From assembly GCA_001632425.1 (NCBI GenBank), contig KV425571.1, positions 313,387-377,386 on the forward strand: a DNA stretch of 64,000 nt, read 5' to 3'. Origin of the DNA: Neolentinus lepideus HHB14362 ss-1 (lineage: Eukaryota; Basidiomycota; Agaricomycetes; Gloeophyllales; Gloeophyllaceae). Made by a program: the position numbers and the translations under genes. This document shows positions 57,046 to 64,000 of the stretch, piece by piece (the stretch's first letter is position 1; every line of letters begins with the position of its first letter). A model generated the notes under the pieces. It searched no databases. It worked only from the letters and a program-made list of their open reading frames with translations, and was not told the DNA's origin.

Positions 57046-60000
57046 TTACGCTTGCGGCTTGATACTAGTGAGTCTGTTGACGAGTGACAATGCGGATGTA
57101 TTTTCGCTTGAGGCCGCAAACTGGACATGATTGTAGTGAACCTGCAAGCGCGGAACCATTAGTCAGGGTAAACGTTACTGCCTGGCAACTGACTGAGAAC
57201 CTAGATTCCATATGTCAGCATTGTACCTTGCAACGCAAAGATGCTTCAGAACAGCTCACCAATGGTTGAAATTTGTCTCAAACTTCCCGAGGAACTCCCA
57301 TCTTTTCGTCATAGACTGGTCACCGAACTGGCTCTCAGCTGCAGTCAGAGACTGATTGGCGCTCTTGGTGAAATTGCCAGTGTAAAGAGCAAAGGTTGAG
57401 CACGTCGTCATGAGTTTCGAGAAAGGCTATGCATGATGTTAGATCACTACACAGCGCAGACTGACTGGGAGGTATCGCACCCTCAACAATCTTGAGCTAG
57501 TCAACATACACTCCTTAAGACACGTGTCCAGAAAGTCCACATGATCTCTCAACAGCTGATCAACCGTGCTGACTTTCGTCAGTTTGACCTCCAGCTTCCG
57601 CCAATTCGGCTCCAACACCTCCGCTGTAGCAAACGCCATGATCTGCTGAACGAACGCGAGCATCCGCGAGCGCAGCAGGTGCACGCGCAGCCGCCACATC
57701 TCGAAGTCTGGGTGGTGTGGTACGGGCTTGCGCCAGACCGTCGTCTTCTGTTCGATCCACATATTTGTCAGGGACTGCTCGACATGCTTGCAGTGCAGAA
57801 GGAAGCGGAAGAGGAGCTGGTACCGGAGGATCGTTTTCCGTGAGATGACGAGGGAGAGCGGGAATTTGACACTATAGTCAAGAGCGAGGGCGTCGATTAC
57901 TGGGGAAGGCAGCACTCAGTAACCAAGGACAATGGGTACCTCCCGTGCTCACCAGTAATCTTATCCGAGTCGTCTTTATCCTTATCTTTATCCTTATCCT
58001 TTGACTTCCTACCCTCTTCAAGTCCCGGAACCTCACTCGGGGTCGTCTCCCTTTCCCCGATCACGCCACTGACGGTCACCACCTTCATGAGCCAACTATA
58101 CAAGTTGCTGGTCGCCAAAGTGACCTTCACATCCTCTCTGAACATTGCATCTTCTCCCTGCATGTCCGTATTCAGTGCTAACTCCAAGAGACTCTGCAGC
58201 TTCACGAGCGACGTGGTCTTCGAGGTATGCTTCCGCAGTTCTCCCTGCGCAAGGTCGAGAAAGTGGGTCAGGAAGGACGACTGCGAAAGAAAGAAGGTAC
58301 GCCGGAGAGACCGCAGGCGAGGTACAAGCTGTTGGTCTTTAATCAGTAGCTGCAGGAGGGTCCGGTTTGCGTGGGTATACGCTTCCTCGATGAATTTGTA
58401 CAACCTGTGATGGGATTAGCCACGTCCGTTGATAGAAATTGGCAATCGCTCACCGCTCGTCGTCCATGTATAAATCCCCATTCTCTGACTCTTGCAGATG
58501 GCTCTTCGTCTCGATCCCGCATTCCCGTATCACGTTCAGGTACTTGCCTGCGAGTAGGATCTTGTGCTTCCACCGCTCGAGTAGGGGAGGTATGCAAGCG
58601 CCGCCAGGCAGCCGGCCGCTGATTGACCTCACAGCCGGGACACCTGCCTGGCGCTTTGAAGGTCCTGATAAAGTCGAGCCATCTCGGAGCTAACATCACG
58701 CGAGTTGAACTCGCCGCAAGAATTTAGAAGACTGTTATACTCACGGTGTACCGTTTGTCCCAGTACTCGTCGACATAATCTATCTCCAGCGTCCCGCGAT
58801 TGATAGATTTACTCTCCTTCACGCACAGCTCCCCATACGGATCCAAGAGCTTCCCCCTCGTAATCCACGTCTGGACCATGGTGACGTAGGGCCTTCCTGC
58901 CGCTCTCAACAACGTACTATACAGCTTATTTGCCGCCGGATCCCCAGACATATTTTGCACTCGCTCGTATATGATCGCTAGCACCTCGCCTCCTATCACC
59001 TTGATATTGCTGCTGCTCTCCACGCTGACGCCCAGCGCGTTTTTCTTCATCTGGGACATTGCGGCCTTGAAGTGTGCCCCGCCCAGGCCGAGTGCCTCGT
59101 CGCGCTCGTCGTCCTCTAGGTCTGAAGAGGATGCAGAGGAGGATAGGGAAGGGGAGGTTTCGTCAGCCGTGGCGAGCTCGGAGATGAGCTGGTACAAGAG
59201 GGAAAGGGTATGCACGGTGGGATGAATGTAGAACCAGAGCTTCTGCAGGCTGAATTGAGGGTTGGTGTTGAAAGCGTGTTCGAGTTGCGAGAGGAGGGTT
59301 TGGTAGTCCTGAGAGAGGGTGAGAAGGCACACATCGAGAGCGTGATGCACTGACCTTGAGCATATCGCGGAGGGCAGCGCAGAGAGCGTGGTTGACCGTG
59401 CCATAATCGGAAACGCTGCGGTCCTCGATGAAGGACGATATGGCAGTATAGTACGTGGCCATAGGCAGAATGCGTTCGACCAGATCACACAATGAATGGT
59501 CTGTGAGAGGCATGTGAGCTGAGGGTAAAAGGAGACGGAGACTAAGTCTAACCTAGAGAAGGGGATGCCACGAAACGTATGCCTTGCAAAGGGTCGTCGT
59601 CTTCAGAGGAGTAATCTGGATGGTGTCGAATATAGACGCCTTCGATACCCTTCTCTATGATCAGAGCGGATTGCGAAGCCCGGGAGGTACGGCGTACGCA
59701 CCATGAGCACATATAGGAGATCTTCCAAAATCAATGCCTCCTGGATCTCTAACGGTATCCGATCCAAGCTCTCCTGCCTTCCCTTGCCCTTGAAGTTCCC
59801 AATGGGCACGCTCCCGTTCGACACGACGCGAGAGTTGAGAGGTGCACGGACGAAAGACGTCTCTGCGATGAACGACGGTTCATCGTAACCTACGAGAGCA
59901 ATGTTTCAGTATACGAGGCATCCAATTGCATCGACTACGACCTCTTGATAGACTGTCTCCGTTTATGCCGTCTTCGTGGACGCTTTCTTCGATGTACTGT

Positions 60001-60163
60001 CTGTTCCTTCGAGCGGACGCGAGCGTGCCCGTGATCTGAAAGGATGGTCAGACGCGTTAGACTGCTAGGCACTTCACAGTAACAGTACCTTGTTATACTC
60101 TTTTGTCGAGAGCGTCAACTTTTTACGGCTGCCATTATGTGTACGCGGCGTATAGGGTTCCAT
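57046..60163 (-). CDS. GCP2: Gamma-tubulin complex component 2 (Spc97/GCP2)
   Basis: Core of the gamma-tubulin small complex at the spindle pole body, nucleating microtubules. Twelve exons: 60163-60089, 60035-59942, 59889-59702, 59652-59553, 59500-59355, 59308-58745, 58689-58454, 58404-57953, 57899-57481, 57426-57260, 57200-57194 (7 nt) and 57141-57046; 847 aa. GRIP1-type segments include IQEALILEDLLYVLM, DHSLCDLVERILP, QLEHAFNTNPQFSL, YERVQNMSGDPAANKLY, RAAGRPYVTMVQTWI, EYWDKRYT, ERWKHKILLAGKYLNVIREC, TSNLYSWLMKVV, DYSVKFPLSLVISRK, RYQLLFRFLLHCKHVE, VDFLDTCLKECMLTS and ASSENTSALSLVNRL. The 7-nt exon (GTTCTCA) joins NHW to FSVHYN and keeps frame through the conserved C-terminus. Confidence 0.94.
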
Positions 60164-60253
60164 ACTGAAAGTGGATGGAAGAAAAGTTGAACACGCTTGT
60201 GACACCGCGGCTTTCCTGCGCGCCACCATAAAGTACTTCTTCAATCAATATCC

Positions 60254-61026
60254 ATGGAGGCGTTTCTTGAGACACTTGCTGAGTGCTTCCGTACACCTGG
60301 GTAAAGTTCTATACTTTTTTGATACTGACGATACTTAACGAGACCAGGGCCAGTTCTGGCTCCTTTCCTGATGTCCTAGAGCCATACGATCGCCCTCCTA
60401 TCTTCCAATACTTTCCAAGTGGACGTAGAAGTCCGCTGTACTTGTCTTGGATGGCTCATCCCACTGCCTGACTGGTCTCTTTATATAAAGCCTTATCCCG
60501 ATCGAGATTCCCAGGAATTCGGTTGGTACGGCATGTCAGCGGTCATCGTTGGCTACGAAGAGCGTTTCCCGTAGGTTTCAATTTCCTCCATGAGTTTACT
60601 TGTGCTTACTTGTACGCACCGCAACACCAAAAGCGACTGGAATCCTCCATATTGTCACACCGTCCCCGATTACAGTCTTGTGACCATCGCACGTAACACT
60701 CCCGAGAGCCTTAGGCCACTCTCAGACGCCAATTCGAACCTGGACCCATCTCTGATACAAGCTCTTGTGGAGACTAATGCATCTTTGCTGGGTTTACCGC
60801 AGCAGATGGTGAACCAGGTTAAATGGTATAACTGCGATTCTCTCCAGCGCAGACGCTCGGTAAATCCACTGTTGTATGGCTTAATTTGCACGATTACGCT
60901 GAGGCTGCATGTTCCACATCTCTTCCTTAGGCGATAACTCCTCGTCTGACAGCTTATGCGGATATGCTATATGCCTCGAAGCCCGAATTCGAAAAAATCT
61001 GCTCTAATTCGGATAGCTCAGACTGA
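60254..61026 (+). pseudogene. Orphan-family copy 3, frameshifted
   Basis: Third member of the family of 5325-6085. It keeps MEAFLETLAECF, an intron at the same place, FPDVLEPYD, then the RRSPLY block. Here one extra T (TACTTGTC, near 60441, versus TACTGTC in the other copies) shifts the frame; the shifted reading ends at a TGA. Downstream the frame resumes cleanly as LGWLIPLPDWSLYI, DWNPPYC, PLSDANSNLD and QVKWYNCDSL, and the last exon ends in a run of Ser/Asp. Only this single lesion separates it from an intact gene. It lies 90 bp upstream of the GCP2 start, sharing the intergenic space. Confidence 0.7.
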
Positions 61027-61702
61027 ATGTTGTCTACTACACCGAAGATGTAGGAGCTCAGCAATGGGCAACGGCGCATGATGTAGCTCCGCACGATTGT
61101 CAATGGTTGAAGGATGGTGGGGGATAACTATATAATAGGTCATATCCAGACATTCTGGTTGCATGTTATTTCATAACATGGCACAAGTCAGACAAAATTG
61201 TCCAACTCATCCTTAGAAAGGGCCACAGAGATTGATCATATGTCACAAGTGATGTCCTCTAAGAATTCAAAGTAATACACACTTGACTCTTGAACAAGCG
61301 ATAACCATACAATAGGTCATATCCAGACTCGGACATTCTGGTTGCATGCTGTTCCGTAACATTTTCTTGTGGTACAATTAAATAAATAATGAAGTCCAGG
61401 AGATGTAATTACACGACTAGATCATAGTCGGAGACAACATACGAAGCTCCAGAGATAAGAGAACGTTGAACTTCTTACTTAGTGAACAAGGTTGGTGACG
61501 TCGATGAGACACGAGGAAAGAGTGTGCGCACGACATTAGGGACTTATGTCACAAGACAATGCCTAAATGCGGTGAATCACTTCCATTTCAGGAACGAGGA
61601 AATGAGCCGCCGCCACAAGCGTGTTCGACTTGACTTTCTTTGTTGGGCAACGCTGGCTCTCGACATAACGGACGGTTGTGGGCGTTGTTTGAGGTCGTCG
61701 AA
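61027..61702. repeat. Intergenic with duplicated family 3' flank
   Basis: A 40-50 bp word (ATAACTATATAATAGGTCAT, then CAGACATTCTGGTTGCATG) at about 61125-61164 recurs at about 61300-61348 with a few changes and a small insertion. Related words follow the other orphan-family copies (near 6160-6240 and 8180-8250). The rest is promoter of the uS4m gene; the ORF at 61482-61820 partly overlaps it in another frame and is not supported. Confidence 0.5.
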
Positions 61703-62976
61703 ATGCGCGATGCCAATGTCTACTCGGCGCGGAAAGCGCTGCCTCGCATGGTACGTGTCATGTCGTCTATACGTCTGCTCATTTCTCACTCTATTCCATG
61801 CAGAGTTGGCACCCTCGTAACTTGTACAATCTCTGGCGTCGCACTTTTGGTCAAATGAAGTCTGACACCGTATTCACGTTGTCGAGTGAGAGAATTTACC
61901 GGGAGCGTTGGAAATCCAAGAAGCTCATACGAGGATATCATGGCGACCACATTAACGAGAAAATCTTCAAGCGGTGGTATCTTCCTGATACTCTACCAGA
62001 CGTTCGGCCGCAGAAAAAGATATTAGGTGATGATAGCATTGACCTATCCAGCTGGGCCGGGCGGACAAGAACGGCACGAAAAGAGCAGCAGCGGTCCGCG
62101 GAAGAGGATGCGAAGGGTCTGGCTCCCGTCGGAAGTTTGATGCTTGCGGAGGTGGAGAGAAGGTTGGACGTGTTCATCTTCCGGTGTTGCTTTGCACATA
62201 GTGTCTACGAGGCCCGGAGGCTGGTCATACACGGTGACGTTTTACTTAATGGCAAGAAGGTACGTCTCCCAGTTGTTGCTACTCTACGATACTTACTCAG
62301 TCTCTAATCACAGCACCAAAATGCCAACACCAGGTTGGCACCGGGTGACATGGTCTCCGTAAATCCCAAGGCGATACGATTCTTGCAGCCTCTCCCGGCA
62401 TCTGCCGAAATCGAAGATATCGAGACATCCCCCCGGCAGGAAGCTACGACTGAGACTTCCAAGGGCTCTGAACAAGCTCCTGTTACGACCACCGCCGAGG
62501 GCGAAACTGCGCCAACAGAGGTCCCCGAAGAAGCCGAAGCAATTGAAGACGAGGAGTCACTTGCCGCTGAAGAGGACGAAGAACTCGACGAGGAATTCGA
62601 TGAAGACGAACCAAATGAAGCAGAGAAGGCACCTCCCACTCCGCCCAAAAAGCGAGGCTCGCCATTCTCCATCCTCAAAGACCTACAAAAGAATCCGGAC
62701 TTGACACCTTTCAATCTCCCCGCGTACGCGTCGCCCTGGCTATTCATTCCCGCGTACATCGAGGTATCCTTCGCCACCTGCTCGGCGATATATGTGCGCC
62801 ACCCGACCGCGCGCCCAGGATACTCCGAGATCCCGACACCGTACGACGCCGACGGGGAGGTTATCCGCTTGACCTGGGAGTGGTATAGCAGGGTGAGGCC
62901 AAGGATTAGGAGTAAGAGTCAGTTGGCGAGGATGCCGGATAATAGGACGAGTAATGGGCGATCGTTGATACTTTAG
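61703..62976 (+). CDS. NAM9: Mitochondrial small-subunit ribosomal protein uS4m
   Basis: Mitochondrial ribosome small-subunit assembly protein. Exons are 61703-61750, 61804-62259 and 62314-62976, giving 388 aa. The N-terminus [16 protein letters not shown] joined to [15 protein letters not shown] is typical of fungal Nam9. The S4 RNA-binding domain is [20 protein letters not shown] then [15 protein letters not shown]-terminal block ([17 protein letters not shown]) matches the family end. Between the S4 domain and this block lies a long Glu/Asp/Thr-rich acidic insertion (about residues 195-285). The start at 61703 was selected because MR-x3-VY is the family start; the larger ORF from 61482 is in another frame. 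Confidence 0.92.
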
Positions 62977-63339
62977 GCCGTGGGTATTAAAGATCGTGGG
63001 TGTTGCTGGCATCTACTTTCTGAGTGATTTGAGACTACCTTGAGCTCAGTTATTTATTTGAATCGTATTGTGCAACGCCGCAAGCTCCCGCTTTTACAGC
63101 TACATACATTCAAGTGGTCATCGCGGGCCGTAGCGGTACAAATATAATCGAGACTGGAACAAAGGTCTCGGTAATCGTCGTCATAATCCGTAATAATGTC
63201 ATTAGTGTACAATGTCTAGGGCCCACTGGCGAAGACTCCGACTGTTGGAGTACAAAGTGAAGGAAAGCCAGAGTCAAAAGGAATATATAACAATAGACTT
63301 ACAAGCTGAGGAGATTCATATGAAAATTTTTAAGAAATT
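62977..63339. other. Intergenic, convergent 3' ends
   Basis: 363 bp between the uS4m gene and the terminal minus-strand gene, presumably both 3' UTRs. No gene or repeat recognised. Confidence 0.45.
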
Positions 63340-64000
63340 TTAAGTCGCGATGAAATCCAAGGTCCACGGGTTGACGTGGGAGAAGCTTGGATAAGAAGGT
63401 CGCGGGCAGTTTCCCTGAGGAAGGTTCCTTCGTGCAGATACGTTTGCAAGCTTTGCGATAGTAGGCAGGGTGGTGTAGTTCAGGAATACCGATTCCACAA
63501 GAGACATACCGGATGGATGGTTGGCCAGAAGCTCCTTCACCTCTGTCTCCCGGTTAATCTCCTCCTCGTCATATCTGTCCCAGAGGATAAGAGATGCCAA
63601 GGAGCTCGTCTTCTCTCCATCTTTGCCGGTTTGGATTGTTAAATCGATGAGGGAGGACAAGGCGTCTAGAGGTATGTTGCCGCCAACGAGGTTTAGCGTC
63701 CTGAGTCGAGGGAAGGGTTTAGATATGGTAGAGATAAGTGCCCTAGTTGTGTTCCAATCGTCGATGGACAGCTCTTCCAGGGACGATGAGAGCAGAGAGA
63801 GCGCATGGAGTACCTGCTTGTCGTAGTGAAGTGCCTTTGATTGACATTTCCATCGGAGCACCCGTATCGGAGGCAGACGGGAACTGGGGAGAGCAAAGCT
63901 AGGAAATTCCGGTTGAACAGTCTGCCAAGAAGCTCGCAAATTGGCGGGCATAAAGAGAATGTGTGAACCGAATACTTTCATAGTATGTAGGTTGGTCATC
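63340..64000 (-). CDS. Leucine-rich F-box-type protein, 5' part beyond window
   Basis: Open from the right edge to a stop at 63340, about 219 residues; the first Met at 63999 is probably internal and the true start lies outside. The sequence has leucine-rich, strand-helix segments (PIRVLRWKC, LSLLSSSLEELSIDDW, PFPRLRTLNLVGGNIPLDAL, SLASLILWD), the style of LRR regions in the many Agaricomycete F-box proteins. No F-box is visible because the N-terminus is missing. Identification as F-box/LRR is inference. Confidence 0.55.
   Translation of the reverse strand, partial: MTNLHTMKVFGSHILFMPANLRASWQTVQPEFPSFALPSSRLPPIRVLRWKCQSKALHYDKQVLHALSLLSSSLEELSIDDWNTTRALISTISKPFPRLRTLNLVGGNIPLDALSSLIDLTIQTGKDGEKTSSLASLILWDRYDEEEINRETEVKELLANHPSGMSLVESVFLNYTTLPTIAKLANVSARRNLPQGNCPRPSYPSFSHVNPWTLDFIAT

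Overview
The window is nuclear DNA from a basidiomycete fungus, most likely an Agaricomycete. Genes are dense on both strands and cut by many 45-65 nt introns with GT/GC...AG borders, and there are no operons. The gene set is fungal: sphingolipid C9-methyltransferase, SPX-RING ubiquitin ligase, Mug190-type SMP/C2 protein, Utp22, WDR59/Sea3-type protein and a class-E P450. I assembled exons by hand from splice borders, reading frame and recognisable protein motifs. All complete models close to a whole number of codons.

Left third (1-23.3 kb): a 5'-truncated Ser/Arg-rich gene; a Bud21/Utp16-like gene diverging from thiamine pyrophosphokinase; an orphan gene with a broken paralogue beside it, separated by a repeat island (three copies of one 212-bp inverted-repeat element and one CACTA-like miniature element); a Cue1-like CUE protein; an intron-containing tRNA-Gly(GCC); a Syn8-like SNARE; a Ubc4/UBE2E-type E2 with a long tail ending in a SUMO-interaction-like motif; a protein resembling only the N-terminus of GTPBP1/2; sphingolipid C9-methyltransferase; a 2.2-kb AT-rich gene-free stretch; YIF1; and a cytochrome P450.

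Middle (23.5-50 kb): Utp22; a possible decayed gene; a small-subunit serine palmitoyltransferase-like protein; an F-box protein; a class I glutamine amidotransferase; an O-methyltransferase; an SPX-RING ligase; Spf1-type P5A ATPase; a WDR59-type GATOR2/SEA subunit; and a haloacid-dehalogenase-like hydrolase.

Right part (50-64 kb): a four-span membrane protein; a 2H phosphoesterase; a Mug190-like tether protein; GCP2; a third, frameshifted copy of the orphan family; mitochondrial uS4; and the 3' part of a leucine-rich, F-box-type protein that runs off the right edge.

Most genes are unrelated housekeeping genes, as usual in fungi. Some functional echoes exist: two SSU-processome proteins (Utp16-like, Utp22); two sphingolipid genes (C9-methyltransferase and the SPT small subunit); and ER quality control or trafficking genes (Cue1-like, E2, YIF1, Spf1, Syn8-like). 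The least explained material is the orphan family with its repeat island and the E2 tail. Several genes also have extreme exon structures, including a 7-nt exon and a start codon split by an intron.
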